From positions 434,001 to 498,000 of the forward strand of contig NZ_MUNS01000020.1 of assembly GCF_002002705.1 (NCBI RefSeq): a stretch of 64,000 bases of DNA, given 5' to 3'. A model generated the notes under the pieces. It made no database searches and was not told the DNA's origin. It worked only from the letters and a program-made list of their open reading frames with translations. Of this stretch, positions 41,010 through 51,061 are shown piece after piece (positions within the stretch are counted from its first letter, which is position 1; each line of letters opens with the position of its first letter). The DNA is from Polaromonas sp. C04 (GTDB lineage Bacteria; Pseudomonadota; Gammaproteobacteria; Burkholderiales; Burkholderiaceae_C). Both the position numbers and the translations under genes were made by a program.

Positions 41010-43100
41010 TCAGGACGTCCCGAACGGCTGCTTGCCCTGCCACCAGCCCAACACCTGATCGACCGATTCTTCAATCGTCAAATCCGAGTTGTCCAGCAGC
41101 AGGGCATCTCCGGCCGGTTTGAGAGGCGCAACGCTGCGGGACGAATCCCTCGCATCGCGCGCTTCCAAGTCTGCCCGAAGACTATCAAGTATAGCTGGAA
41201 AACCCTTTGAAATCAATTGCTTATAGCGCCGTTCGGCGCGGTGGCCGGCGTTCGCGGTGAGGTAGATCTTGAGCGGCGCGTCGGGAAAAATGACGGTGCC
41301 CATGTCGCGCCCGTCGGCCACCAGCCCGGGCAGCTGGCGAAAGCTGTGCTGCAGCGCCACCAGGGCCGTGCGCACGGCGGGCAGGGCCGACACTTTGGAG
41401 GCGTTCATGCCGGCTTCCTCGGTGCGGATGGCGTCGGTCACGTTGGCGCCATCGAGCCAGACCTGGTCGGCGACAAAGCGCACAGGCAGGCGCTGTGCCA
41501 GTGCGGCAATGGCGACTTCATGGGCGGCGTCCAGCGCCAGACCGGAGCGCACCGCGGCCAGCGCCGCGACGCGGTACAGGGCGCCGGAGTCCAGGTAGTG
41601 GTAGCCGAGCCGGTGCGCCAGCGTGGCGGCCAGCGTGCCCTTGCCCGAGGCGGTGGGGCCGTCCACGCAAATCACGGGAATGCGGGCGGCGAACGTGTGG
41701 GCCAGCGAAAACAGGGCCTCGAAGTAGTCCGGGAAGGTTTTGGCAACACACTTCGGGTCTTCGATGCGGACCGGCAGCCCCGCCGGATTGAAGGCCGCCA
41801 GCGAGAAACACATGGCGACCCGGTGGTCGTCGTAGGTGTGAATGCTGGCCGCGCGCCAGTGGGCTGGCGAGACCGGCGGCGTGATGCGCAGGAAGTCGGC
41901 TCCTTCTTCCACCGTCGCGCCGAGTTTGCGCAGCTCGGCGGCCATGGCTTTGATCCGGTCGGTTTCCTTGACGCGCCAGCTCGCGATGTTGCGAAGCAGG
42001 CTCGGGCCGTCGGCATACAGGGCCATGACCGCCAGTGTCATCGCCGCATCGGGGATGTGGTTGCAGTCGAGGTCGACGGCGTGCAGCGGCCAGGCGCCGC
42101 GCGAGATTTCGAGCCAGTTCGGGCCGCTGGCAATCTGCGCGCCCATCAACCGCGCCGCTTCAATGAAGCGGATGTCGCCCTGAATGGAATTTGCGCCCAC
42201 GCCTTCAATTCTTACGTCTTTTTGACCTGAAGTCCCCGCCGTGATTGCGCCTACCGCTATGAAATAGCTAGCAGACGAGGCGTCGGCCTCGACGTGGATC
42301 GCGCCCGGCGACTGGTAGCGGCTGCCCGCCGGGATAGTGAAGCGCTGCCAGCCCTCGCGCCGCACGGCAATGCCGAAGCGCGCGAGCAGATTGAGCGTGA
42401 TCTCGATGTAGGGCTTGGAGATCAGCTCGCCCACGACCTCGATCACCACGTCCCGAGCCGCCGACGGGCCGCCCCTGGGCGGCACAGCCCCCTCGGGGGG
42501 CAGCGGGGACACGTCAGTGCCGAGCGTGGGGGCCCGCTCCGCCGCTAGGAGGGGCAGCGCCATCAGCAGTGCGGTCAGGAACTGGCTGGACACTTCGCCG
42601 CGCACCCGGATTGGCGCGCCCGCTTGCAAGGTGGGCGGGCCCACGCGCAGCGGCGGATAGCCCTCTTGGCCCAGGTAGTCGATGCGGCACCCCAATTGGC
42701 GCAGCGCGTCGACCAGATCGCCGATCGGGCGCTCGTGCATGCGGGGCACGCCGCTGAGCTCAAAGTTGCCACCCAGCAGCGCCAGCGCCGCGGTCAGCGG
42801 GCGCATGGCGGTTCCGGCGTTGCCCAGGAACAGCTGGGCCCGGGTGTTTTTGAGTTGGCCGCCCAAGCCTTCGATGATGACGGAGTCGGCGTCGCGCGTG
42901 ATGCCGCAGCCGAGTTGCTGCAGCGCCGCCAGCATGACGCGCGTGTCGTCGGAGTCGAGCAGGTCGTGCACGGTGGTGCTGCCGCCGCTGAGCGCGGCCA
43001 GCAACAGCACCCGGTTGGAAATGCTCTTGGAGCCGGGCAGCACGACCGTGCCGCTCGCCGCTTGCAGCGACGGAATATCCAGAAATTCGGTCGTGAACAT
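41010..43100 (-). CDS. aroA: Fused EPSP synthase / cytidylate kinase
   Basis: A 696-aa bifunctional enzyme. Residues 1 to about 460 are 5-enolpyruvylshikimate-3-phosphate synthase ([38 protein letters not shown]), shikimate pathway step 6. From about residue 470 comes cytidylate kinase ([35 protein letters not shown]), CMP phosphorylation. The two genes are separate in most bacteria; the fusion is known in Comamonadaceae. Residues 187-214 are an in-frame insert from a GC-palindrome element. The ATG follows the tyrA stop directly (TAAATG). Confidence 0.95.
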   Translation of the reverse strand: MFTTEFLDIPSLQAASGTVVLPGSKSISNRVLLLAALSGGSTTVHDLLDSDDTRVMLAALQQLGCGITRDADSVIIEGLGGQLKNTRAQLFLGNAGTAMRPLTAALALLGGNFELSGVPRMHERPIGDLVDALRQLGCRIDYLGQEGYPPLRVGPPTLQAGAPIRVRGEVSSQFLTALLMALPLLAAERAPTLGTDVSPLPPEGAVPPRGGPSAARDVVIEVVGELISKPYIEITLNLLARFGIAVRREGWQRFTIPAGSRYQSPGAIHVEADASSASYFIAVGAITAGTSGQKDVRIEGVGANSIQGDIRFIEAARLMGAQIASGPNWLEISRGAWPLHAVDLDCNHIPDAAMTLAVMALYADGPSLLRNIASWRVKETDRIKAMAAELRKLGATVEEGADFLRITPPVSPAHWRAASIHTYDDHRVAMCFSLAAFNPAGLPVRIEDPKCVAKTFPDYFEALFSLAHTFAARIPVICVDGPTASGKGTLAATLAHRLGYHYLDSGALYRVAALAAVRSGLALDAAHEVAIAALAQRLPVRFVADQVWLDGANVTDAIRTEEAGMNASKVSALPAVRTALVALQHSFRQLPGLVADGRDMGTVIFPDAPLKIYLTANAGHRAERRYKQLISKGFPAILDSLRADLEARDARDSSRSVAPLKPAGDALLLDNSDLTIEESVDQVLGWWQGKQPFGTS
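42459..42542. repeat. In-frame GC-palindrome element inside aroA
   Basis: About 84 nt coding for residues 187-214 ([20 protein letters not shown] and following). They fall between [10 protein letters not shown] and [11 protein letters not shown], which are adjacent in ordinary EPSP synthases. The DNA carries two perfect palindromes, GCCGCCC-CT-GGGCGGC (42468-42483) and CCCCC-TC-GGGGG (42488-42499). It looks like a captured intergenic repeat. Confidence 0.65.
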
Positions 43101-43979
43101 TTACTTGCCCGGTTTGCCGGAGGTCATGCGCCAATGGGCCCGCGTGTCGCTGGCCTGTGCAATCTGCGCTTCCAGCGCCTCGGCATTGCCGCTGGCAATC
43201 AGCGCCTCCATGGCTTGCAGTGATCGCTGGAAAATCTGGGACTGCGCGAGCAACTCTTCGCGGTTGGCGACCATGATGTCGCGCCACATGAGCGGATCGC
43301 TGGCGGCGATGCGGGTGAAGTCGCGAAACCCCGGGCCGGCCAGCGACAGGTAGTCCTGCCCGCCCGCCTGGCCGGTGATTCCGTTCATCAGCGCAAATGC
43401 AATCAGGTGCGGCAAATGGCTGACCGCGGCGAATGCCGCGTCGTGCGCCTCGGGCGCCATCTTCTGCACATGGCAGCCCAGTGCGGTCCAGACCTCGGTG
43501 GCTTTTTGCAGGTGCGCCGTCAGGGTGCGCTCGATCGGGGTCAGGATCACCTGCTTGCCCACGTAGAGATCGGCATCGGCATGCTCCACCCCCGAGACTT
43601 CCCGGCCGGTAATCGGGTGCGCCGGCACGAACGAGCCGACCTGCTCGCGCAACACCCGCCGCGCGGCATCGACCACGTCGCGCTTGGTCGAGCCCACATC
43701 CATGATCAGCGTCTGCGGCGTGAGCAGGTGTTTGATGGCCTTGAAGGTGGCCTCGGTGGCGGCCACTGGAATCGCCAGCAGCACGATGTCGGCGCCCGAT
43801 ACGGCCAGCAGGGCCGAGGGCGCTTCCAGGTCGATCACGCCCATCTGGCGCGCGCGCTCGGTGGTGGAGGGCGACTTGCTGTAGCCGACCACGCGCTTGA
43901 CCAGCCCCGCACGCTTGAGCGCGAGCGCGAACGAGCCACCCATCAGGCCGCAGCCAATCAGTCCGAGTTGCTCAAACAT
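43101..43979 (-). CDS. tyrA: Prephenate dehydrogenase
   Basis: A 292-aa NAD(P)-dependent enzyme converting prephenate to 4-hydroxyphenylpyruvate for tyrosine. It has the Rossmann motif GLIGCGLMGGSFALALK at the start, then DVGSTK, FVPAHPITGREVSG (catalytic His region) and VSHLPHLIAFAL. It lies between pheA and aroA-cmk in a shared operon, and its stop abuts the aroA start codon. Confidence 0.95.
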   Translation of the reverse strand: MFEQLGLIGCGLMGGSFALALKRAGLVKRVVGYSKSPSTTERARQMGVIDLEAPSALLAVSGADIVLLAIPVAATEATFKAIKHLLTPQTLIMDVGSTKRDVVDAARRVLREQVGSFVPAHPITGREVSGVEHADADLYVGKQVILTPIERTLTAHLQKATEVWTALGCHVQKMAPEAHDAAFAAVSHLPHLIAFALMNGITGQAGGQDYLSLAGPGFRDFTRIAASDPLMWRDIMVANREELLAQSQIFQRSLQAMEALIASGNAEALEAQIAQASDTRAHWRMTSGKPGK

Positions 43980-44006
43980 CGGTGTGCACCCTGTAGCCCG
44001 CCATGG

Positions 44007-45089
44007 TCAGTCGCCCACCGGGTAGGTGCCCAGCACCTTGTAGAACGCGCACAGGCCTTGAAGATCCTTCAAGGCGGCGGCCACATTGGGCTGTGACGGG
44101 TGGCCCTGGATGTCAACGTAGAAAAAGTATTCCCACTGGCCCGAGCGTGCAGGGCGCGACTCGAAGCGCGTCATCGATACGCCGTGGGTCTTGAGCGGCA
44201 CCAGCAGGTCGTGCACCGCGCCTGGCTTGTTGGGCACCGAGACGATCAGGCTCACACAGTCCCGGCCGGAGGCTTGTGGCGCCTGCAGCGTTTGCGGCAG
44301 GCAGATCACGGCAAACCGGGTGCGATTGAAGGCATCGTCCTGGATCGCGTGCGCGGCGACGTGCAGGCCGAATTCACTGCCGGCACGCTCGCTCGCGATG
44401 CCGGCCCAGGCCGGGTGCGTCGCTGCCAGCCGGGCGCCTTCGGCGTTGCTGGAGACGGCGCGGCGCTCCACATCCGGCAGATGGGTGTTGAGCCAGCCCT
44501 GGCATTGCGCCAGTGCCTGCGGATGCGCCAGCACGACCTCGATGCCTTCGAGCGAAGCGCTCTGGCGCAGCAGGTTGTGGCGCACCAGCAGGCTGGTTTC
44601 GCCCACGATGTGCAGCGGCGAGTTCAGAAAGAGGTCCAGCGAACGCGCCACCACGCCTTCGGTGGAGTTCTCCACCGGCACCACGCCGAACTCGGCCGTA
44701 CCCGCCGCCGTCGCGCGGAACACCTCGTCGAAGTTGACGCAGGGCACATGCTCGATGCTGGTGCCGAAGAACCGCAGTGCGGCCTCTTCGCTGAAGGTGC
44801 CTGAGGGGCCCAGGTAGGCGATGCGCTGCGGCGCTTCGAGCGCACGGCAGGCCGACATGATTTCGCGCCAGATGCTGGCCACATTACCCGGCTTGAGCGG
44901 CCCCGGATTGGAAGACTGCAGTCCGTGAATCACCTCGGCTTCGCGTTCCGGCCGGAACACCGGCGAGCCTTCGGCGCGCTTGATCTCGCCCACCTCGTTG
45001 GCGAGCTCGGCGCGGCGATTCAGCAGCGCCAGCAGTTCACGGTCCGCTGCGTCGATCTGGATGCGCAGTTGCGCGAGGGTCTTGGCCAT
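44007..45089 (-). CDS. pheA: Bifunctional chorismate mutase / prephenate dehydratase
   Basis: A 360-aa P-protein. Residues 1-90 are an AroQ-type chorismate mutase (AQLRIQIDAADRELLALLNRR). The prephenate dehydratase domain follows (IAYLGPSGTFSEEAALRFFG, VPVENSTEGVVARSLDLF). The C-terminus is an ACT regulatory domain (VSLIVSVPNKPGAVHDLL, TRFESRPARSGQWEYFFYVD) that gives phenylalanine feedback. It is 3 nt downstream of serC, within the aromatic/serine operon. Confidence 0.96.
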   Translation of the reverse strand: MAKTLAQLRIQIDAADRELLALLNRRAELANEVGEIKRAEGSPVFRPEREAEVIHGLQSSNPGPLKPGNVASIWREIMSACRALEAPQRIAYLGPSGTFSEEAALRFFGTSIEHVPCVNFDEVFRATAAGTAEFGVVPVENSTEGVVARSLDLFLNSPLHIVGETSLLVRHNLLRQSASLEGIEVVLAHPQALAQCQGWLNTHLPDVERRAVSSNAEGARLAATHPAWAGIASERAGSEFGLHVAAHAIQDDAFNRTRFAVICLPQTLQAPQASGRDCVSLIVSVPNKPGAVHDLLVPLKTHGVSMTRFESRPARSGQWEYFFYVDIQGHPSQPNVAAALKDLQGLCAFYKVLGTYPVGD

Positions 45090-45092
45090 GGG

Positions 45093-46199
45093 TCAGCTCA
45101 GGGTTCTCTCAAATTCTTGCATATAGTCCACCAGCGCCTGCACGCCCGCAATCGGCATTGCGTTGTAAATACTGGCACGCATGCCCCCGACCGATTTGTG
45201 GCCCTTGAGCTGGAGCAGGCCACGGTCTTTGGCGCCGGCCAGAAAGGCTTCGCTGCGCGACTCGTCGCGCAGAAAGAATGGCACGTTCATGCGCGAGCGG
45301 CAACTCGGCGCCACCTTGTTGGCATAGAACTGCGAGCGATCGATGAAGTCGTAGAGCAGTTGGGCTTTGGCGATGTTGCGCTGTTCCATGGCCGCAATGC
45401 CACCCTGCTTTTTGAGCCACTGGAAGGTCAGTCCGGCGACGTAGATGGCCCAGGTCGGCGGCGTGTTGTACATCGAGTGGCTGTCCGCCACGGTTTTGTA
45501 GTCAAACGCACTGGGACAGGCGGGCAGGGCGTGGCCCAGCAGATCCTCGCGCACCACCACCAGCGTGACGCCGGCCGGCCCCAGGTTCTTTTGCGCACCG
45601 CCAAACGCCAGTCCGACGCGACTCCAGTCGACGGGGCGGGACGCCACATGGGACGAGAAGTCGATCACCAGCGGCGCCTTGCTGCCCAGCGCCTGCAGGT
45701 CCGGCAGCGTCTGGAATTCCACGCCGTGGATGGTCTCGTTGCTGCAGATGTGCACATAGGCGGCATTGTTGGCAAGCTGCCAGCCGGCCGGGTCGGGTAG
45801 CGTGGTGTAGCCGTCCGCCTCGGTGCTGGCTGCGACGTGCGCCGTGCAGTACTTGCGCGCTTCCTTGAGCGACTTCTGGCTCCAGCTGCCCGTGACCACG
45901 AAATCGGCGCTCGTGCCGCGTGACAGGTTCAGCGGAACAATCGCGTTTTCAGCCAGCCCGCCGCCCTGCATGAACAGGATCCTGAAATGCGGCGGGACGG
46001 CCAGCAGCTCGCGCAAATCGGCCTCGGCCCGTTCACAGATCGAGATGAATTCCTTGCCGCGGTGACTCATCTCCATCACGCTCATGCCGCTGCCATGCCA
46101 GTCCAGCATGTCGGCAGCGGCCAGGCGCAAAACCTCCTCGGGAATGGCGGCAGGGCCTGCGGAGAAGTTGTACGGGCGCGTACTCGCCGGCGCTGTCAC
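45093..46199 (-). CDS. serC: Phosphoserine aminotransferase
   Basis: A 368-aa PLP enzyme making phosphoserine (serine pathway) and 4-phosphohydroxythreonine (vitamin B6 pathway). The N-terminus [15 protein letters not shown] and the PLP lysine Lys204 in [11 protein letters not shown] are visible, as is SHRGKEF. The start is GTG at 46197-46199, overlapping the stop of the DUF2059 gene by 4 nt (GTGA). Confidence 0.96.
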   Translation of the reverse strand: MTAPASTRPYNFSAGPAAIPEEVLRLAAADMLDWHGSGMSVMEMSHRGKEFISICERAEADLRELLAVPPHFRILFMQGGGLAENAIVPLNLSRGTSADFVVTGSWSQKSLKEARKYCTAHVAASTEADGYTTLPDPAGWQLANNAAYVHICSNETIHGVEFQTLPDLQALGSKAPLVIDFSSHVASRPVDWSRVGLAFGGAQKNLGPAGVTLVVVREDLLGHALPACPSAFDYKTVADSHSMYNTPPTWAIYVAGLTFQWLKKQGGIAAMEQRNIAKAQLLYDFIDRSQFYANKVAPSCRSRMNVPFFLRDESRSEAFLAGAKDRGLLQLKGHKSVGGMRASIYNAMPIAGVQALVDYMQEFERTLS

Positions 46200-46765
46200 T
46201 TCTTGGCGGGGGCGGGGGCCTTGGCCGGTGCCGCAGGAGGCGGTGCGCCCAGCGCCTTGGCCACCGCGGGGCCGAGCAGACTCAGCTTGGGCTCGATACT
46301 CGCACGCGTTTCGGCCACCACTTTCTCACCCAGGGCGGTCTGTAATTTTGGATTCAGGTCCTGGTATTTCTTGGCCAGCGGCGAGCTGATCCACGCCACC
46401 AACTGGCGCAACTCATCCTCGCTGAGGTTTTGCTCCAGAATCGGACCCAGCGCGGCGGGGGCGACCTGCAGCGCCTTGTCACGGACGATGGGAAAGGCTC
46501 CATCGAAGTACTTTTTAAGCTCGGCATCGGCGGCCTTGGCGGCGGCCTCACGCTTTTCGGGGGGCACCTGGGTTTGCAGGTATTGAGAGCCTGCCTGCGC
46601 GATGGACGCGCTCGATTGCTGAACCAGCCCGCGTGCCAGGGATTCGATGCCGGGACGCTGCAGGTCGATGAATTGCTTGATGAGAGCAGCCTTTCCGTCC
46701 TGGGCCATGGCGATGGAGCTGGTCGCTAATGCGACCGCCAAAAGGGCGAGTTTGAAACTTTTCAC
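46196..46765 (-). CDS. DUF2059 domain-containing secreted protein
   Basis: A 189-aa protein with a signal peptide ([22 protein letters not shown]). Its helical DUF2059-type domain includes [30 protein letters not shown]. It ends in an Ala/Pro/Lys tail. Function unknown; probably periplasmic. It overlaps gyrA by 4 nt (ATGA) and serC by 4 nt (GTGA), so all three are translationally linked. Confidence 0.88.
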   Translation of the reverse strand: MKSFKLALLAVALATSSIAMAQDGKAALIKQFIDLQRPGIESLARGLVQQSSASIAQAGSQYLQTQVPPEKREAAAKAADAELKKYFDGAFPIVRDKALQVAPAALGPILEQNLSEDELRQLVAWISSPLAKKYQDLNPKLQTALGEKVVAETRASIEPKLSLLGPAVAKALGAPPPAAPAKAPAPAKK

Positions 46766-49407
46766 TGAGGATTCTCCGTTGTAGATGAGGAAGTGCTGCT
46801 GTCGTCGGGGTCGCTGTCGCCGTTTACGTCGTTTTCCACGATGCGCTGCAAGCCGCTGAGTCTGGAGCCCTCGTCGAGCCCGATCAGCGTCACCCCCTGG
46901 GTGGCGCGCCCCATTTCGCGAATTTCGCTGACCCGGGTACGTACCAGCACGCCCTTGTCGGTAATCAGCATGATTTCGTCGTCGGCGCGCACCAGCGTGG
47001 CCGCCACGACCTTGCCGTTGCGCCCCGTTTGCTGGATCGCGATCATGCCCTTGGTGCCGCGCCCGTGGCGCGTGTACTCGGTGATGCCGGTGCGTTTGCC
47101 GTAGCCGTTTTCGGTGGCTGTCAGCACGCTCTGACTTTCGTCCTCGGCCACGAGCATGGCGATCACGCTTTGGCCCACTTCGAGCGACATGCCTCGCACA
47201 CCGCGGGCGTTACGGCCCAGCGGACGGACATCGTCCTCGTCGAAGCGCACGGCCTTGCCGCCATCGGAAAACAGCATCACATCATGCTGGCCGTCGGTCA
47301 GCGCTGCGCCGATCAGGAAGTCCCCTTCGTCGAGCGAGACCGCGATGATGCCGGCCTTGCGCGGGTTGCCGAATTCATCGAGCGTGGTTTTCTTGACCGT
47401 CCCCATGGAGGTCGCCATAAACACGTACTGGTTGGCCGGGAAACTGCGCTTCTCACCCGTCAGCGGCAAGACGACGGTGATTTTTTCACCTTCCTGCAGC
47501 GGAAACATATTCACGATGGGGCGCCCGCGCGAGCCGCGCGAACCCTGCGGCACCTCCCAGACCTTGAGCCAGTACAGGCGCCCCCGATCGGAGAAGCACA
47601 GGATGTAGTCGTGCGTGTTGGCAATGAAGAGCTGGTCGACCCAGTCATCTTCCTTCGTCGCCGTGGCCTGCTTGCCGCGCCCGCCGCGCTTCTGGGACCG
47701 GTACTCGGAGAGCGGCTGGCTCTTGATGTAGCCGCTGTGCGACAGTGTGACCACCATGTCGGTCGGGGTGATCAGATCCTCGGTGCTCAGGTCGAACGAG
47801 CTGTGTTCCACCAGGCTGCGGCGCGCGCCGATTTTGGTCTGGCCGAATTCCTGCTTGAGGGCGCCCAGCTCGTCGCCAATGATGGTCGAGACGCGCGCCG
47901 GTTTGGCCAGGATGTCGAGCAAATCCTCGATTTCGGCCATGACTTCCTTGTACTCGGCCACGATCTTGTCCTGCTCGAGGCCGGTCAGGCGTTGCAGACG
48001 CATTTGCAGAATTTCCTGCGCCTGCGTGTCAGAGAGCCGGTACAGGCCATCGCTGCCCATGCCGTAGGTTTTTTCCAGGCCGTCAGGGCGGTAGTCGTCG
48101 GCGTTGATCACGCCGCCGTCGGCCCGCGTGCGGGTCAGCATTTCGCGCACCAGCTGGCTGTCCCAGGGCCGCGCCATCAGCTCAACCTTGGCTACGGGTG
48201 GCGTCGGCGCGTTGCGGATGATGGCGATGAAGTCGTCGATGTTGGCCAGCGCCACGGCCAGGCCTTCGAGCACGTGGCCGCGTTCGCGCGCCTTGCGCAG
48301 CGTGAACACGGTGCGACGGGTGACCACTTCGCGGCGGTGTTCCAGAAAGACTTCGATCAGGTCCTTGAGATTGCACAGTTTGGGCTGGCCGTTGACCAGC
48401 GCCACCATGTTGATGCCAAAGGTGTCCTGCAGCTGCGTCTGTTTATAGAGGTTGTTGAGCACCACTTCGGGCACTTCGCCGCGCTTGAGTTCGATTACGA
48501 GGCGCATGCCCGATTTGTCGGACTCGTCCTGGATATGGCTGATGCCCTCGATTTTCTTCTCGTGCACCAGTTCGGCCATGCGCTCCTGCAGGGTCTTTTT
48601 GTTCACCTGGTATGGCAATTCGTCCACGATGATCGACTGGCGCTGCCCCTTGTCGATGTCTTCGAAGTGGCACTTGGCGCGCATCACCACCTTGCCGCGG
48701 CCGGTGCGGTAACCGTCCTTGACGCCATTGATGCCATAAATAATGCCTGCCGTGGGGAAGTCAGGCGCCGGAATGATCTCCATCAACTCGTCAATACCGG
48801 CGTGCGGGTTTTTCAGCAGATGCAGGCATGCATCGACCACCTCGTTGAGGTTGTGCGGCGGGATATTGGTCGCCATGCCCACCGCAATCCCGCCGGAGCC
48901 GTTGATCAGCAGGTTGGGAACCCGGGACGGCAACACCAGGGGCTCCTTTTCGCTGCCGTCGTAGTTGGGGCCGAAATCGACCGTTTCCTTGTCGATATCC
49001 GACAGCATTTCCTGGGCGATCTTGGACAGGCGGACCTCGGTGTAACGCATGGCTGCGGCACTGTCGCCGTCCACTGAGCCAAAGTTGCCTTGCCCGTCCA
49101 CCAGCATGTGACGCAGCGAAAAATCCTGTGCCATGCGCACGATGGCGTCATATACCGACTGATCGCCGTGCGGGTGGTACTTGCCGATGACGTCACCGAC
49201 GATACGCGCCGATTTCTTGTAAGGGCGATTCCAGTCGTTGTTGAGTTCGTGCATCGCGTACAACACACGCCGGTGCACGGGTTTCAGTCCGTCCCGCGCA
49301 TCAGGCAGGGCGCGCCCCACGATGACGCTCATGGCGTAATCGAGGTAACTGCGCCGCATTTCCTCTTCAAGACTGATGGGCAGGGTTTCTTTGGCGAACT
49401 GGGTCAT
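46762..49407 (-). CDS. gyrA: DNA gyrase subunit A
   Basis: An 881-aa type II topoisomerase subunit that cuts and rejoins DNA with GyrB. The start ATG 49405-49407 ([17 protein letters not shown]) fits the family; the upstream 22 codons do not. The catalytic Tyr is in [13 protein letters not shown]. The C-terminal beta-pinwheel contains a GyrA box-like QKRGGRGK. The quinolone-determining region reads [17 protein letters not shown], so the position aligned with E. coli Ser83 appears to be Gln. The acidic C-terminal tail ([15 protein letters not shown]) is typical. It is divergent from ompA. Confidence 0.97.
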   Translation of the reverse strand: MTQFAKETLPISLEEEMRRSYLDYAMSVIVGRALPDARDGLKPVHRRVLYAMHELNNDWNRPYKKSARIVGDVIGKYHPHGDQSVYDAIVRMAQDFSLRHMLVDGQGNFGSVDGDSAAAMRYTEVRLSKIAQEMLSDIDKETVDFGPNYDGSEKEPLVLPSRVPNLLINGSGGIAVGMATNIPPHNLNEVVDACLHLLKNPHAGIDELMEIIPAPDFPTAGIIYGINGVKDGYRTGRGKVVMRAKCHFEDIDKGQRQSIIVDELPYQVNKKTLQERMAELVHEKKIEGISHIQDESDKSGMRLVIELKRGEVPEVVLNNLYKQTQLQDTFGINMVALVNGQPKLCNLKDLIEVFLEHRREVVTRRTVFTLRKARERGHVLEGLAVALANIDDFIAIIRNAPTPPVAKVELMARPWDSQLVREMLTRTRADGGVINADDYRPDGLEKTYGMGSDGLYRLSDTQAQEILQMRLQRLTGLEQDKIVAEYKEVMAEIEDLLDILAKPARVSTIIGDELGALKQEFGQTKIGARRSLVEHSSFDLSTEDLITPTDMVVTLSHSGYIKSQPLSEYRSQKRGGRGKQATATKEDDWVDQLFIANTHDYILCFSDRGRLYWLKVWEVPQGSRGSRGRPIVNMFPLQEGEKITVVLPLTGEKRSFPANQYVFMATSMGTVKKTTLDEFGNPRKAGIIAVSLDEGDFLIGAALTDGQHDVMLFSDGGKAVRFDEDDVRPLGRNARGVRGMSLEVGQSVIAMLVAEDESQSVLTATENGYGKRTGITEYTRHGRGTKGMIAIQQTGRNGKVVAATLVRADDEIMLITDKGVLVRTRVSEIREMGRATQGVTLIGLDEGSRLSGLQRIVENDVNGDSDPDDSSTSSSTTENPQ

Positions 49408-49592
49408 GGGGAGGGATTCTCGGCAAGTGAAGTCTGATTTTACGGGCAAGGCGCTGTCGCTAAGCCGCAACACATCGGCCTAATTGCGGTTTTGTCCTAC
49501 GGTACGCGGCCCGATTTACCCCTGAACGTGCGGGGACGTGTGGCACAATTGCCAGAACGTTTTGGGTGATGGTCACTCAGATCGTCCTGTTT

Positions 49593-49615
49593 CGCAGCGC
49601 GGCTGCGGCTTTTTC
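49593..49615 (+). terminator. Terminator-like hairpin in the ompA leader
   Basis: Perfect CGCAGC / GCTGCG stem with a 3-nt loop, followed by GCTTTTT, ending just before the ompA ribosome site (AAGAGGAGAACC). It looks like an intrinsic terminator placed upstream of, not after, a gene. It could attenuate ompA or stop readthrough from a short leader RNA. Confidence 0.5.
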
Positions 49616-49630
49616 CCCAAGAGGAGAACC

Positions 49631-50263
49631 ATGAAGAAATTGAATAAAGTGGCGATGTTGATTGCCTCCGCAGCGCTTGTTACTGCCGCTGGTGCCCAAA
49701 CTGTGGATAACTGGCGTAATGGCACTTCCGAACTCGTTTGGAAGAACGGCACCAATGAGCTGTGCTGGCGCGATGCCAACTGGACCCCGGCGACTGCCGC
49801 GGCCACTTGCGATGGCGCCATCGTCCCCGTGGCCGCACCGGCCCCTGCTGTAGTTGCTCCGGCTGCTCCGGCGCCTGCTCCTGCTCCTGCTGCCGTCCCC
49901 GCTGCCACCAAGGTGACATACGCTGCCGATGCTTTCTTCAACTTCGACAAATCCGTCCTGAAGCCTGAAGGCAAAGCCAAGCTGGACGACCTGATCGGCA
50001 AGATCAAGGACATCAACCTGGAAGTCATCATCGCCGTGGGTCACACCGACTCCATCGGTACCGTTGCCTACAACCAGAAGCTGTCGGTTCGCCGCGCTGA
50101 AGCCGTCAAGGCCTATCTGGTGTCCAAGGGCATTGAGAAAAACCGTGTGTACACCGAAGGCAAGGGCAAATCCCAGCCTGTGGCTGACAACAAGACCGCC
50201 GAAGGCCGTGCGAAGAACCGTCGCGTGGAAATCGAAGTCGTCGGCACCCGCGCCGGCCAGTAA
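49631..50263 (+). CDS. ompA: OmpA family outer-membrane protein
   Basis: A 210-aa protein. A signal peptide (ends AAGAQ) is followed by a short domain with two Trp-containing repeats (NGTSELVWKNGTNELCWRD) and a Pro/Ala hinge. The C-terminus is an OmpA peptidoglycan-binding domain (FFNFDKSVLKPEGKAKLDDL, VGHTDSIGTVAYNQKLSVRRAEAV, NRRVEIEV). The large eight-stranded barrel of E. coli OmpA is missing; this short form is common in Burkholderiales. It anchors the outer membrane to peptidoglycan. ATG 49631 with a GAGGAGAA site; a strong terminator follows. Confidence 0.93.
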   Translation: MKKLNKVAMLIASAALVTAAGAQTVDNWRNGTSELVWKNGTNELCWRDANWTPATAAATCDGAIVPVAAPAPAVVAPAAPAPAPAPAAVPAATKVTYAADAFFNFDKSVLKPEGKAKLDDLIGKIKDINLEVIIAVGHTDSIGTVAYNQKLSVRRAEAVKAYLVSKGIEKNRVYTEGKGKSQPVADNKTAEGRAKNRRVEIEVVGTRAGQ

Positions 50264-50281
50264 TCCGCAAGGCTTGCTTCG

Positions 50282-50317
50282 AAAAGCCCCGCAAGCTCCG
50301 GCTTGCGGGGCTTTTTT
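50282..50317 (+). terminator. Intrinsic terminator after ompA
   Basis: A 12-bp perfect stem AGCCCCGCAAGC / GCTTGCGGGGCT with a TCCG loop and a run of T. It lies 18 nt past the ompA stop and ahead of ubiG. Confidence 0.93.
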
Positions 50318-50341
50318 CATGAGTTCGAGGACAATTGGCGT

Positions 50342-51058
50342 ATGAGTGATCCCGTGAATGCCGACCCGGCCGAGCTGGCCAAATTTTCTGACCTGGCGCA
50401 CCGCTGGTGGGATAAGGAGAGTGAATTTCGCCCCCTGCACCAGATCAATCCCCTGCGTCTGGACTGGATCAACAGCCTGTCCGGCGTTTCGGGCTTGCAG
50501 GTGCTCGATGTCGGCTGCGGCGGCGGCATCCTGGCTGACGCCATGGCCCGCAAGGGCGCCCAGGTGCTCGGTATCGACCTGGCCGCGAAGGCGCTCAAGG
50601 TTGCGCAACTGCATGCGCTTGAGGCGCAAACGCCCAACGTGCTGTACCGTGAAATCAGCGCGGAAGCACTCGCAATGGAGCAGCCGGGCTGCTTTGACGT
50701 GGTCACGTGCATGGAGATGCTCGAACACGTTCCTGATCCCGCCTCGGTCGTGGCGGCATGCGCGACGCTGGTCAAGCCGGGGGGGTGGGTGTTTTTCTCA
50801 ACCATCAACCGCAATCCGAAGTCATTTTTGCTGGCGATTGTCGGCGCCGAGTACGTTCTGAACATGCTGCCGCGCGGCACCCACGAATACGCGAAGTTGA
50901 TTCGTCCCGCTGAATTGGCGAGTTATTGCCGCGCTGCCGGGCTGGAATTGAGCCATACACGCGGCATGGAATACAACCCTCTGACTCAGCGCTACTGGCT
51001 CAGTAGCGACACCAGCGTGAATTACCTGTTCGCAACGCAAAAGGGTGGAGGTGTTTGA
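50342..51058 (+). CDS. ubiG: Ubiquinone biosynthesis O-methyltransferase UbiG
   Basis: A 238-aa SAM-dependent methyltransferase doing both O-methylations of ubiquinone synthesis. Motif I is [16 protein letters not shown]. Other UbiG features are [29 protein letters not shown] at the N-terminus and [11 protein letters not shown] with [21 protein letters not shown]. The start ATG 50342 (MSDPVNAD) is preferred over an upstream ATG that lies inside the ompA terminator. gph follows 3 nt later. Confidence 0.95.
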   Translation: MSDPVNADPAELAKFSDLAHRWWDKESEFRPLHQINPLRLDWINSLSGVSGLQVLDVGCGGGILADAMARKGAQVLGIDLAAKALKVAQLHALEAQTPNVLYREISAEALAMEQPGCFDVVTCMEMLEHVPDPASVVAACATLVKPGGWVFFSTINRNPKSFLLAIVGAEYVLNMLPRGTHEYAKLIRPAELASYCRAAGLELSHTRGMEYNPLTQRYWLSSDTSVNYLFATQKGGGV

Positions 51059-51061
51059 CGC

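Noticed and set aside
42205-42275. Further copy of the AT-rich repeat inside aroA
   Set aside because: The pattern is suggestive, but the encoded segment is hardly longer than in normal EPSP synthases, so an insertion is not supported.
47029-49077. 682-codon open frame antisense to gyrA
   Set aside because: Shadow of gyrA codon bias; no ribosome site or known motif.
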